The notes: generated by a model from the letters alone, not told the origin. A stretch of 64,000 nt of DNA from Collibacillus ludicampi (GCF_023705585.1 NZ_BOQE01000001.1:2698710-2762709); one strand, 5' to 3'; counted from the stretch's first letter, positions 30,241 to 39,052 are shown. Numbers and translations: made by a program.

Positions 30241-30975
30241 ATGCGTATCCGTCAACACGGATTCATTTATCAATTAACGTTTTTACCGTCTCTTTTCCCG
30301 GTGAATTGTTATCTCGTTGAGGAAGAAACTGAACTAACGCTCATTGATACAGCACTTCCTTACAGTCACAAGGGAATCTTACAAGCAGCGAAAAAAATAG
30401 GAAAGCCCATCACCCGCATCGTATTAACACATGCTCATGAGGATCATGTCGGTTCATTGGACCATTTGAAGAATGCTCTGCCTAAAGCAATGGTAATGAT
30501 ATCAAAACGGGATGCCAAAATTTTGGAAGGAGACCGAGCACTTGAACCTGGTGAACCCCAAACACCGATTCGCGGAGGTGTACCTAAGTGGGTTCAAACA
30601 AGACCTGACTATTTACTTAATGATGGTGACAGGGTTGGATCCCTTAAAGCTGTTTTTTCCCCGGGACATACTCCTGGTTCAATGGCGTTCATCGATATGA
30701 GAAACCAAGCATTAATTGCTGGGGATGCATTTCAGACACGCGGAGGTATCGCAGTTGCCGGAACAGTAAAACCATTATTTCCGTTTCCTGCGTTCGGAAC
30801 TTGGAATAAGGAACTGGCATGGGAAAGCGCGCGAAGATTGAGAGATTTACACCCTTCTTTGTTGGCTGTGGGTCATGGATCTATGATTATGGATCCTGTC
30901 GAGGCAATGAGCAGGGCTTTAAAAGACGCAGAGAAAACATTGAAAAGAAGGGGTAATTATGCGGAAAGGTCTTGA
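30241..30975 (+). CDS. MBL-fold metallo-hydrolase
   Basis: A 244-residue metallo-beta-lactamase-fold hydrolase. The zinc-binding motif is LTHAHEDHVGS, with the downstream ligands in SPGHTPGSMAF and IAGDAFQT, and VGHGSMI near the C-terminus. The frame is open upstream to 30166, but the ATG at 30241 has GGAGG 7 nt before it. The substrate is unknown; relatives include thioesterases and lactonases. It overlaps the following TetR gene by 17 nt. Confidence 0.85.
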   Translation: MRIRQHGFIYQLTFLPSLFPVNCYLVEEETELTLIDTALPYSHKGILQAAKKIGKPITRIVLTHAHEDHVGSLDHLKNALPKAMVMISKRDAKILEGDRALEPGEPQTPIRGGVPKWVQTRPDYLLNDGDRVGSLKAVFSPGHTPGSMAFIDMRNQALIAGDAFQTRGGIAVAGTVKPLFPFPAFGTWNKELAWESARRLRDLHPSLLAVGHGSMIMDPVEAMSRALKDAEKTLKRRGNYAERS

Positions 30976-31522
30976 TAAAATGACGGTTCTAGAGGCAACT
31001 GCGGAACTTGCTGATCAGGAAGGTTATGAACAGATTACACTTGCCTCCGTGGCCAACAGATTACAAATACGGACTCCTTCGTTGTACAATCATGTGCAAG
31101 GGTTGCCTGGTTTGAAAAAAGAACTCGCTTGTTATGCCCTTCGCAAATTAAAGGAAGAACTGGTAGAAGCGGCTATTGGTAAAACCGGTGAAGAAGCTTT
31201 GTATTCAATCGGAGTCGCTTATGTATCATTCGTTCGGCAGCATCCCGGACTTTATGAAGCAACCATGGGGGCTCCCGATCCTTTGGACTCGGATATTCAA
31301 GAGGCTGGAAACGAAATTATCGCTCTTTTATTACGTGTTTTAGAAACATACAGACTTGATCATGAAGATGCACTTCATACTGTACGGGGTCTTCGAAGTC
31401 TTGTCCATGGATTCGCTTCTCTGGAATTAAGAAAAGGGTTCAATATGGATGTAAATACAGATGAAACTTTGAGGCACATTTTAAACACGTATGTAACTGG
31501 ACTACGTACAAAATCTAGTTAA
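30959..31522 (+). CDS. TetR/AcrR family regulator
   Basis: A 187-residue repressor. The N-terminal helix-turn-helix is ITLASVANRLQIRTPSLYNHV. The C-terminal domain, from about residue 75, resembles the WHG-type ligand-binding region (SFVRQHPGLYEATMGAP). The gene overlaps the end of the MBL hydrolase, so the regulator and its probable target are one operon. The AT-rich inverted repeat upstream of the hydrolase is a good candidate operator. Confidence 0.88.
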   Translation: MRKGLDKMTVLEATAELADQEGYEQITLASVANRLQIRTPSLYNHVQGLPGLKKELACYALRKLKEELVEAAIGKTGEEALYSIGVAYVSFVRQHPGLYEATMGAPDPLDSDIQEAGNEIIALLLRVLETYRLDHEDALHTVRGLRSLVHGFASLELRKGFNMDVNTDETLRHILNTYVTGLRTKSS

Positions 31523-31576
31523 TTCCGGATTTCTATACTTTGATTCGAAGCGGCCATAATGTCACGTTACCTTCTT

Positions 31577-32227
31577 TCATTCTTTGTTATTACCGATTAC
31601 TGTCCAAGAATCCTGTAATTGAATGATCTTTTCATCGATACTTTCAATTATTTTTTTATATTGAGAACGCTCTTGTAGTACGGGTACCATTGTTTCAAGA
31701 TCATTCTGATGAAAAATTTCATCTGTCCATAATGTTGCCACTAAGTACCGATTTGGTATTCCTAGTACCTTATTTAAAACACCGGCTAACATTCCGTTGG
31801 CATTAGACATTCCAGGGTTCCAGAAGTCCTTTTGGGCTTCAATAAAGTGTTTTATGCGATCTTTATAAAGGGTACAGTCAGCAATTCTTAGTACTGTACC
31901 TTTTCCAAGAGACGTGAGAATGTGACCATAAGTCCCCGGAATATCTAAAATGCTTTCACATAAAGCGATAGTAATGGAATTATATGTTTGTTTTTGATTG
32001 CTTTTATAAAATATTTGATCATGAATACGACTCATGAAGTTTTGATAAGAGGCATGATCTTTCCAGAAAGAAATAATACATGCTTCTAATGGTTGCCTAA
32101 GATTACATCCTCCTATTTGCCCCAGGAAACCTTGTACTTCATACAATGCAGCCCATTGTTCTTGAGCTTGTGAAAATTCTTCTTTCGAATCTCTATTCAC
32201 CTTACATACAATCCATTTCATAATCAT
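31577..32227 (-). CDS. YdbC-like protein (DUF4937 type)
   Basis: A protein of about 216 residues starting MIMKWIVCKVNRDSKEEF. The WIVCKV opening, the GFLGQIGGCNLR segment and two ferredoxin-like halves resemble the YdbC/DUF4937 family. The central ESILDIPGTYGHILTSLGKG and the repeated monooxygenase-like layout fit. An upstream ATG at 32236 is too close to its AAGGTG; 32227 is better spaced. It converges with the TetR gene. Function unknown. Confidence 0.65.
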   Translation of the reverse strand: MIMKWIVCKVNRDSKEEFSQAQEQWAALYEVQGFLGQIGGCNLRQPLEACIISFWKDHASYQNFMSRIHDQIFYKSNQKQTYNSITIALCESILDIPGTYGHILTSLGKGTVLRIADCTLYKDRIKHFIEAQKDFWNPGMSNANGMLAGVLNKVLGIPNRYLVATLWTDEIFHQNDLETMVPVLQERSQYKKIIESIDEKIIQLQDSWTVIGNNKE

Positions 32228-32603
32228 ATGGTTCATTCACCTTCTTTGATATCCTACATTTACCATATTACCAGGTAACACTTATTGATGAAATAACAAT
32301 ATAATGCCCTCGGAGGCCCTCATTTCTTCTTTCTTTCATCTTAGAATTATAATCTTATGATATAATTTCCACGATAATTCAAGTTGGAGTTTTTTAGGGA
32401 TTATTATAATTTTTATGTAATATCTTATTGTCTTGGTATATGTTGGTATTATTTAATTGGAAGTTTTTGGTGGATATCAATTGATGTGAGAACATTTCTT
32501 AATTAAGAGAGGGACTGATTCATATGAGCGAGATAACGGAGAAGAGGCGGAAAATTTGAAGGGGAACCCGTCAATAAATAAGATGACGGGGTGTTATTTA
32601 GGA
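32228..32603. other. AT-rich region with no intact gene
   Basis: No coding frame is supported. An 11-codon stub at 32524-32559 begins with a fair ribosome site (AGAGGGAC) and starts MSEITEKRRKI, then stops; it may be the head of a deleted gene. CCCGTCA (32567-32573) and TGACGGG (32584-32590) form a hairpin that could terminate the minus-strand remnants to its right. Confidence 0.45.
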
Positions 32604-32878
32604 CTATTCAACTTCTAAAAATCTTACTGGTTTGATGACAAATTCCTGCTTCATTGGGACTGCACTTAATAACGAACATAAAGCAGAATAATCATCGGTT
32701 TCAACAAGCAAGTAGAAAACGTGATCAGAAGCACCAGTGACAGCGAAATGGATTTTTACACCCAGTTCCTTATACATACTTGGGATAGATGGAAGAAATT
32801 CCTGTACGCCTGTTTGACCTCTGTGTTATAAATATTGCAGTCATTCACACTATGTTTTGCAGTCACATGAAATAGCAC
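32604..32878 (-). pseudogene. Frameshifted small gene
   Basis: Two reading frames join into one plausible protein of about 91 residues. The first starts at GTG 32876-32878 after AAAGGAG and reads MLFHVTAKHSVNDCNIYNTE. The second continues TGVQEFLPSIPSMYKELG and ends PMKQEFVIKPVRFLEVE at 32604. Both halves look coding, and the switch is near 32815-32825. The fold looks like a small ferredoxin-like domain with a conserved VFYLLVETDD segment; the family is not identified. Decay or a sequencing slip would both explain it. Confidence 0.6.
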
Positions 32879-33031
32879 TACATACAACTCCTTTGACCGA
32901 TTTTAGTCCATCCGGTAAATGAAAGCGGATAATACCATTGTAACGTGAAGATGGCCCTCCTCTAAACCCCTGTAATGACTCCATCAATGATCTCTAAGCC
33001 CTGATCCTCAGATTTCAAATCAGGTAGTCCA
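32850..33031 (-). pseudogene. Decayed gene next to repeat copy D
   Basis: A coding-like fragment LRHGGLPDLKSEDQGLEIID ends at a stop in one frame. It continues in another frame, with GFRGGPSSRYNGIIRFHLPD and then GLKSVKGVVCSAISCDCKT ending at 32850. As separate pieces they would be a headless tail and a 44-residue ORF from ATG 32984. Read together they suggest one frameshifted gene whose 5' part has been replaced by the repeat. It overlaps the next remnant by 29 nt, as operon genes do. Confidence 0.45.
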
Positions 33032-33207
33032 CCATGCCGCAAGTGGCGCATCAGTGGATGAAAAGTGTCTTTAGGTGGGCGTAATGCTTTGCGTGAAACA
33101 GTGACTTTGGAGGTCGTCTCGCAACAACTAAGCATATTCCAAGCGAGACGACCTCCACGGAGTGTGAACGCAAAGCATACGCCCACCGAACTACACATTT
33201 TCAAGGT
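33029..33207 (-). repeat. Nested-palindrome element, copy D (single pair of arms)
   Basis: The simplest full copy, in reverse orientation. The tail end CAAGTGGCGCATCAG and GATGAAAAG are followed by the arm from GTGGGCGTAATGCTTTGCG to TGGAGGTCGTCTCGC. After a 20-nt loop comes the return arm GCGAGACGACCTCCACGG to GCAAAGCATACGCCCAC, then the end CTACACATTTTCAAGG. The loop resembles the loops of copies A and E in reverse complement. The long middle part of the tail seen in A and E is missing here. Confidence 0.85.
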
Positions 33208-33326
33208 ATTAATACCTTTTAGTCTCTATAGTTAAACACCTGTCCCCGAAAGTTTCCGCGAGTGCGTGTTCGGGCCGGTCATATTTAAGGAGAAATGGTT
33301 ATCGAGGAAGTTTAAAAAGCACAAAA

Positions 33327-33360
33327 GAAAAACGGCAGCCATAGCCGCCGTTTTTCTTTT
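33327..33360. terminator. Terminator between the repeat and the small membrane protein gene
   Basis: AACGGC (33331-33336) pairs with GCCGTT (33347-33352) with A-rich sequence on one side and T-rich on the other, so it can work for the minus-strand gene at 33405-33494. Confidence 0.6.
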
Positions 33361-33404
33361 GAATGTTAGTACGCGTAAGGAGCTGCTGTTACAGGAGCCG
33401 CACC

Positions 33405-33494
33405 TTAGTAACCTGGAACGAGCAAGAAGAATAAGACGAAGATGATCAGAAACACAACAGCCCAACGGGTGAAGGGTCCGAAACAACCGTCCAT
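33405..33494 (-). CDS. YjcZ-like small membrane protein (29 residues)
   Basis: A very short gene: MDGCFGPFTRWAVVFLIIFV continuing to a C-terminal VPGY, with a single hydrophobic helix. The Gly/Cys/Phe start and one helix resemble the YjcZ-type sporulation proteins. AAGG lies about 9 nt upstream and a terminator follows. The frame continues in register past the TAA for 12 more codons reading GAAPVTAAPYAY before a second TAA, so the protein may once have been 42 residues. Confidence 0.6.
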   Translation of the reverse strand: MDGCFGPFTRWAVVFLIIFVLFFLLVPGY

Positions 33495-33562
33495 GTAGTC
33501 TACCTTCTTTCAAATTTAAATTTCTGAATAGAACAAAATAATAATTGAATTTTCCTAGAGAT

Positions 33563-33847
33563 CTACCACCAGAAAGCAAGTGGCCATAACAACGAAATCG
33601 CTAAGAATGGTAAGAAGAAAAATGGCCAAAACGCCTTTTCACAATCGATCCCTGACTGAGGAAGATTTTGCAGGACATCTACTTTGATCGTATCGTCACC
33701 GTCGATGGTGCGAGCGCCCTGTAGTGGGCGAAAGTGAATTCCAGTATCAGTGACGGAATGTAAGATACCACGATGAACACTGCCATCCCTCAATCGTACA
33801 CCCACTGGACGTCCGATAAATTGTTTGCAATAAACAGGCGATATCAC
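33563..33847 (-). CDS. LSm-like small protein with hydrophobic tail
   Basis: A 94-residue protein of unknown function. Residues 10-60 (FIGRPVGVRLRDGSVHRGIL, then HSVTDTGIHFRP) look like an Sm/LSm-type beta-barrel. The last 25 residues (FWPFFFLPFLAISLLWPLAF) are strongly hydrophobic and rich in Trp and Phe, suggesting membrane attachment. GTG start with a GGGGGG run 6 nt upstream. Similar short proteins occur in spore-formers; a spore-envelope role is a guess. Confidence 0.6.
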   Translation of the reverse strand: MISPVYCKQFIGRPVGVRLRDGSVHRGILHSVTDTGIHFRPLQGARTIDGDDTIKVDVLQNLPQSGIDCEKAFWPFFFLPFLAISLLWPLAFWW

Positions 33848-34087
33848 AGAGTTCCCCCCCTTCCTCTCACTGATTTACGTTATGTAATGGAATTGATCGA
33901 TGAAACGGCATCTATCCTATGGGGAAGGTCGTAATGATCTTGCCTAAATGTTTCTTTGTTTCCTATGTTTTTTAAGAAAAGTGTGGGGTGTAGATCCGTC
34001 GTCCTAAACCTAACCATTGAAGCAGATGCGACTTGTTATGTTACAATAGACATATTGATTTTTTCTGGATAATGAGGTGTAAATCGG

Positions 34088-36727
34088 ATGGCCGATGGAA
34101 ACAAACTGATACTGATTGACGGGAATAGCATCGCCTATCGGGCTTTTTTCGCTTTGCCGCTTTTAAGCACGGCGGATGGCAAATACACGAATGCCGTTTA
34201 CGGATTTACAATGATGCTTCTTCGCTTGCTCGAAGATGAAAAGCCCACACATATTCTGGTTGCTTTCGATGCGGGCAAAGAGAACTTTCGTCATGAGCAA
34301 TATGCAGAATATAAAGGTACGCGCGATAAAACGCCGGGCGAACTATCCGAACAGTTTCCACTCATACGTGATGTATTGAATGCCTTCGGGATTCGTTATG
34401 TCGAACAACCCGGGTATGAAGCGGATGATATCATCGGTACCTTAACAAAGAAGGCGGAAGAAGAAGGATATGACTGCCTTGTTGTATCGGGTGACAAAGA
34501 TCTCTTGCAGCTCGTATCGGATCATGTACAAGCGATGTTGACACGTAAGGGAATCACCGAAGTTGAACGCTTCGGAATCCGGGAGATTCATGAGAAATAC
34601 GGACTTACTCCCGCACAGATTATCGATCTTAAAGGATTGATGGGGGATACATCTGATAACATTCCGGGAATTCCTGGAGTCGGTGAGAAAACAGCATTGA
34701 AACTATTGCATCAATTCGGATCGGTAGAAAACGTTTTGGATCGGGTGGACGAAGTTTCGGGTAAGAAACTGCAGGAGAGAATTCGAGAACACCGGGAGCA
34801 AGCTCTCCTTTCCAAACAATTGGCGACGATCCATCGCGATGTTCCGCTCGACCTGGCCATTGATTCATTCGCATATCAAGGATTCGATACGGCGAGTGTG
34901 AAAGACATTTTTCAAAAACTGGCATTTAAATCATTGTTAGACCGCCTCCCTGAAGAGGAACACGAGAAAGAGGAGCCGATCCATCAAGATTTTGATATTC
35001 GCTTTGTGGACGAATCTGAGCTTGAATCGGTTATCGCTTCCTTTCCGCCGACAGTAGGTGTTTATCTGGATCTTGAAGGAAACTATCATCAGGGAATCTT
35101 ACATGGCGTGATGGTTGGAAGCGATTCTTGTGCATGGTATATTGAAACACCTGACGGCAAGATTCCCTCTCCGCTTCAATCTGTCTTCTTGGAGAACAAG
35201 TATAAAAAGGTTATGTATGATATAAAAGCTGCGGCTTATGTTTTGCGCAAACAAGGGCTGGAAATGGACCGGAATGTGTTTGACGTGCTGCTTGTCACGT
35301 ATCTGTTAAACCCGTCAGAGGGCACACCGGATCTGATTGATCTCTTGAATCGTGAGTTAAAATGGGGACTCTTGCCGCTTGCAAAAGAGGAAAAACGGTC
35401 GCAAATGCCGTCGAGGGAAGAACGCGTGCAATGGATGGGGAAGGTTGCGATCGCTTTATCCAAAGTGGAAAGTTCCTTGAGTAAGGAGCTCGCGGACAAG
35501 GAACTGGATACTTTATATCATGAACTGGAGTTACCGTTATCCTATGTTCTGGCCGAAATGGAGTTCGTCGGGATTCGTGTGGATGTCGATCGTTTACGGG
35601 AGATGGGGGAAGAATTCAAACAAAGTGTAGAGCGATTGACAAAGGAAATTTATGAAATGGCAGGAACGGAATTTAATATTAATTCTCCGAAGCAATTGGG
35701 AGAGATTCTGTTCGATAAAATGGGTCTTCCTGTCCAGAAGAAAACGAAAACCGGTTATTCCACAAGCGCCGATGTGCTGGAGAAGCTTGCACCTTTTGCA
35801 CCGATCGTGCAGAAGATCCTCGATTATCGCCAATTGGTCAAGCTGGAATCGACATATGTCGAAGGTTTATTAAAAGTGGTTCGTCCAGAGACGTGTCGGG
35901 TGCATACATCTTTCAATCAGGCGTTAACAGCTACAGGCAGACTGTCTTCCACCGATCCAAATCTGCAAAACATCCCCATACGTATGGAGGAAGGCAGACG
36001 ATTGCGCCAGGTGTTTATCCCGACGAAACCGGATTGGAAGATCGTCTCTGCCGATTATTCGCAAATTGAATTGAGGATCTTGGCGCATATTTCTCAAGAC
36101 GAAAACATGAGGGATGCTTTTATTCACGATTTGGACATTCATACGCGCACCGCTGCTGACGTGTTTGAAGTAACTCTGGACAAAGTAACGGCGGAAATGA
36201 GACGCGCGGCAAAAGCGGTGAACTTTGGGATCGTTTACGGGATTTCCGACTATGGACTCTCGCAGAACTTAAACATCACCAGGAAACAGGCAGCCGAATT
36301 TATCGAAAATTATTTTTCAAAGTTTCCGGGTGTCAAGCGATTCATGACGGAAATCGTTGAGCAAGCACGGAAGAACGGTTATGTAACGACACTGCTCAAC
36401 CGTCGTCGCTATTTGCCGGATATCAACAGCCGCAATTTTAATCTGCGTTCATTCGCTGAGCGGACAGCCATGAATACGCCCATCCAAGGTACAGCTGCCG
36501 ATATCATCAAGAAAGCGATGGTCGATATTCATCGGGAGATTATAGAACGAGGTTTGACAACCCGCATGCTGTTACAAGTCCATGACGAACTGATCTTTGA
36601 AGTTCCGCCAGAGGAACTTGCTGAAGTCATAGAACTGGTTCGCAAGCGGATGGAGGAGGCGGTCGAACTTTCCGTTCCATTAAAAGTAGATATCCATGCG
36701 GGAAACAACTGGTATGAGGCGAAGTAG
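34088..36727 (+). CDS. polA: DNA polymerase I
   Basis: An 879-residue repair polymerase. Residues 1-300 are the 5'-3' exonuclease (LILIDGNSIAYRAFFALP, GYEADDIIGTL, DNIPGIPGVGEKTA). Residues about 310-470 are the exonuclease-like domain: YDIKAAAYVLRKQG replaces the usual NxKxD, and the last metal ligand is also missing, so proofreading is probably lost as in Bacillus. The polymerase has DYSQIELRILAHIS, RRAAKAVNFGIVYGISDYG and VHDELIFEVP. Family-typical length. Confidence 0.97.
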   Translation: MADGNKLILIDGNSIAYRAFFALPLLSTADGKYTNAVYGFTMMLLRLLEDEKPTHILVAFDAGKENFRHEQYAEYKGTRDKTPGELSEQFPLIRDVLNAFGIRYVEQPGYEADDIIGTLTKKAEEEGYDCLVVSGDKDLLQLVSDHVQAMLTRKGITEVERFGIREIHEKYGLTPAQIIDLKGLMGDTSDNIPGIPGVGEKTALKLLHQFGSVENVLDRVDEVSGKKLQERIREHREQALLSKQLATIHRDVPLDLAIDSFAYQGFDTASVKDIFQKLAFKSLLDRLPEEEHEKEEPIHQDFDIRFVDESELESVIASFPPTVGVYLDLEGNYHQGILHGVMVGSDSCAWYIETPDGKIPSPLQSVFLENKYKKVMYDIKAAAYVLRKQGLEMDRNVFDVLLVTYLLNPSEGTPDLIDLLNRELKWGLLPLAKEEKRSQMPSREERVQWMGKVAIALSKVESSLSKELADKELDTLYHELELPLSYVLAEMEFVGIRVDVDRLREMGEEFKQSVERLTKEIYEMAGTEFNINSPKQLGEILFDKMGLPVQKKTKTGYSTSADVLEKLAPFAPIVQKILDYRQLVKLESTYVEGLLKVVRPETCRVHTSFNQALTATGRLSSTDPNLQNIPIRMEEGRRLRQVFIPTKPDWKIVSADYSQIELRILAHISQDENMRDAFIHDLDIHTRTAADVFEVTLDKVTAEMRRAAKAVNFGIVYGISDYGLSQNLNITRKQAAEFIENYFSKFPGVKRFMTEIVEQARKNGYVTTLLNRRRYLPDINSRNFNLRSFAERTAMNTPIQGTAADIIKKAMVDIHREIIERGLTTRMLLQVHDELIFEVPPEELAEVIELVRKRMEEAVELSVPLKVDIHAGNNWYEAK

Positions 36728-36790
36728 ATCCTTGGAGCACCGTACACTGCCAGCGGCACCAACTGTGAACTGAAGGAACCGATAGAAATC

Positions 36791-36827
36791 AAAGTCCCCC
36801 TGAAGAACTATGAGGGGGACCTTTTTG
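36791..36827. terminator. Bidirectional terminator between polA and mutM
   Basis: AGTCCCCCT (36793-36801) pairs with AGGGGGACC on the other side of an 11-nt loop, with TTTTT after it. The mutM stop lies in the loop. Confidence 0.85.
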
Positions 36828-37683
36828 TTCTCTTTACGCTTAACTGATCTCTTTCCGTACATGCTGGCTGGCAGATGGGACAAAAGTGAGTTCCCCGTCC
36901 TCCGATAACGATTCTTTCGATCGGATGATGGCATCGCGGACAAGGTTCACCTTTTTTTCCGTATACCTGAATCTGGAGCTGAAAAGAACCCCTCGATTCG
37001 GGAGATGAATAGGTACGTACCGACGCACCACCGGCGGCGATTCCTTCGAGCAACACTTCTTTACACGCGCTAGCGAGCCGATCATACTCTTCCTGCTGTA
37101 GTGTGTGCACAGGTCTTTCCGGATGAATCCCGGAACGGAAGAGCGATTCATCCACGTAAATATTTCCTAGACCTGCAACCCGGTCTTGCCGCAATAATGC
37201 TGATTTGATTGTAGTATTTCGCGAGCGTTCCAATCTTTCTTGTAATAATGCGCCGTTAAACTGTTCATCAATCGGCTCAGGGCCAAGCGTAGCCAGCCCT
37301 TTGATGGTGCTGTAATCCCCTTGCGGTACCAAATCCATCGTTCCAAATTGACGTACATCGTTATAACGAAGAGCGGTACCATCAGTAAAGCGAAATTCCA
37401 CATGATCATGCTTTTTCCAAGGTTCTCCCGTTTTGACCATACGATATTTGCCTTCCATGCGAAGGTGGGAGACAAGTGTATATGGGGGTATGTGAATCAA
37501 CAGGTACTTGCCTCGCCGTCCGATGGACTCGATCGATAATCCCTGTAAGCGATGCGTAAACACTTCGGGAGGGATCTTCTGAATGATGCGGGCCAAACGT
37601 ACGGTTACCTGTTGAATCTTCTTCCCTGTGATCAAATGGACGAGTGATCGGCGAATGGTCTCGATTTCCGGCAACTCTGGCAT
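36808..37683 (-). CDS. mutM: Formamidopyrimidine-DNA glycosylase
   Basis: Removes 8-oxoguanine and ring-opened purines from DNA. The N-terminal PELPEIETIRRSL holds the catalytic Pro and Glu, and RRGKYLLIHI the conserved Lys. The helix-two-turn-helix has LLRQDRVAGLGNIYVDESLF. The C-terminal zinc finger is CPRCHHPIERI ... CPICQPAC, followed by about ten extra residues. 291 residues. It lies between polA and coaE as in Bacillus, but on the opposite strand. Confidence 0.96.
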   Translation of the reverse strand: MPELPEIETIRRSLVHLITGKKIQQVTVRLARIIQKIPPEVFTHRLQGLSIESIGRRGKYLLIHIPPYTLVSHLRMEGKYRMVKTGEPWKKHDHVEFRFTDGTALRYNDVRQFGTMDLVPQGDYSTIKGLATLGPEPIDEQFNGALLQERLERSRNTTIKSALLRQDRVAGLGNIYVDESLFRSGIHPERPVHTLQQEEYDRLASACKEVLLEGIAAGGASVRTYSSPESRGSFQLQIQVYGKKGEPCPRCHHPIERIVIGGRGTHFCPICQPACTERDQLSVKRTKRSPS

Positions 37684-37814
37684 GCTGGTGCTCCTTTCGT
37701 TACATCGACAGACTTCGTGTTTATCTCTATAACGCTCGAGCGGTGCTACCCGATTAGACCCTTTTAATCGTTACTATGGTAGCAATCATCTGTAAGGGGT
37801 GCAAGTGTTCGATC

Positions 37815-37843
37815 TTGGGAAAGAGACTCGTTTGTTGTACAAT
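37815..37843 (+). promoter_or_regulatory. Promoter of coaE
   Basis: TTGGGA (37815-37820) and TACAAT (37838-37843) are 17 nt apart; the coaE start is 32 nt downstream. A separate promoter fits with mutM being inverted. Confidence 0.6.
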
Positions 37844-37874
37844 GTTAACAAGCAGTAGGTTCGAGGTGGACTTC

Positions 37875-38477
37875 ATGGTGATTGGATTAACAGGAGGCAT
37901 TGCTTCCGGAAAAAGCACCGTAAGCAACATGTTACGCGATCTGGGCGGGTTCATCGTCGATGCGGATCTCATCGCGAGGAAGGTTGTTGAGCCTGATCAA
38001 TTGGCGTGGCGTGAAATTGTAGAGCATTTTGGCGAACAGATCCTTCTTGAGGATCGAAGCATCAACCGTACGCTTCTCGGTTCGATCGTTTTTCAGAATG
38101 CGAGGGAGAGGGAAGTGTTGAATCGGATCGTCCACCCGCGGGTTCGCGAGGAAATGATCAGACAAACGGAGGAAATTCGTGAACGTAAACCGCGAGGGAT
38201 TGTCATTTGGGATGTTCCGTTACTGATCGAAGGTGGTCTGTATCAATGGGTTGAAAAGATTATCGTCGTTTACGTCGATCCTGCCACTCAGCTCAGACGT
38301 TTAATGAAGCGTGATTCATTAAGCGAAACAGAGGCGAAACGTCGGATCGCAGCACAAATGCCGCTGGCCGAAAAAGTGAAATTTGCCGATTTTCTCATTC
38401 ATAATGAGGGAACGTTAGAAGATACGCGAAAGCAGGTGAACAGGATCTGGAACGAAATCAAAGCTTCTTTAGATTAA
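37875..38477 (+). CDS. coaE: Dephospho-CoA kinase
   Basis: Phosphorylates dephospho-CoA in the last step of CoA synthesis. The P-loop is GLTGGIASGKSTVSNML, and DADLIARKVV and VIWDVPLLIEGGL are family motifs. Its 200 residues match the family. The frame is open upstream to 37776, but the ATG at 37875 with GAGGTGG just before it places the P-loop at the N-terminus as expected. A lytic transglycosylase gene overlaps its end. Confidence 0.95.
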   Translation: MVIGLTGGIASGKSTVSNMLRDLGGFIVDADLIARKVVEPDQLAWREIVEHFGEQILLEDRSINRTLLGSIVFQNAREREVLNRIVHPRVREEMIRQTEEIRERKPRGIVIWDVPLLIEGGLYQWVEKIIVVYVDPATQLRRLMKRDSLSETEAKRRIAAQMPLAEKVKFADFLIHNEGTLEDTRKQVNRIWNEIKASLD

Positions 38478-39052
38478 AATTAACCCCTTATCGCAAGAAG
38501 TTTATACGAAGAGCTTCTTTAATCTTTCTCCTTCTCGGATTGATCGTAGGCATCTTGAATTCCAATGCGTTTTGGAAATGGTTGTACCCTATCCCTTATT
38601 TTGATGATATTCGGGAAATCGCTTTTGAGAATCGCGTCGATCCATTCCTCATTGCCGCAGTCATCAGAACGGAAAGTAAATTTAACGAAACGAATGTTTC
38701 TCATGCCGGGGCGATAGGATTGATGCAACTGATGCCGCAAACGGCCCAATGGATTGCGGACAAGAGCGGTGTTCCATACAAAGAGCCAACGGAACTGGCT
38801 GAGCCTGTTACCAATATTCGTTTGGGTTCCTGGTATCTTGCCTATTTACAACAACGGTACAACGGAAACCTTGCAGCTGCAGTTGCCGCTTACAATGCAG
38901 GACCAAACCGGGTGGATGCGTGGTTGAAGGCCGGAGTTTGGAGCGGAAAGTTGGAAGAAAGCGATCGGATTCCGGTCGGGGAAACGCGCCATTTTGTCGG
39001 AAGAGTGTTCTATAATTATCAGAAGTACAGCGAAATCTATCGAAAATCATAA
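38447..39052 (+). CDS. Membrane-anchored lytic transglycosylase (Slt-type)
   Basis: Cleaves peptidoglycan between MurNAc and GlcNAc. The SLT domain has AAVIRTESKFNETNVSHAGA with the catalytic Glu, IGLMQLMPQTAQWIADKSG, and AVAAYNAGPNRVDAWL. The only ordinary start codon in frame, TTG at 38540, would cut through the membrane helix. The frame upstream encodes a basic segment (YRKKFIRRAS) and helix LIFLLLGLIVGIL. A CTG at 38447 lies 7 nt after AGGTGA, so I take that as the start, with moderate doubt. It overlaps coaE by 31 nt. Confidence 0.85.
   Translation: MERNQSFFRLKLTPYRKKFIRRASLIFLLLGLIVGILNSNAFWKWLYPIPYFDDIREIAFENRVDPFLIAAVIRTESKFNETNVSHAGAIGLMQLMPQTAQWIADKSGVPYKEPTELAEPVTNIRLGSWYLAYLQQRYNGNLAAAVAAYNAGPNRVDAWLKAGVWSGKLEESDRIPVGETRHFVGRVFYNYQKYSEIYRKS

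Noticed and set aside
31523-31576. Terminator between the TetR and YdbC-like genes
   Set aside because: No stem with a T-run is visible in the 54-nt convergent gap.
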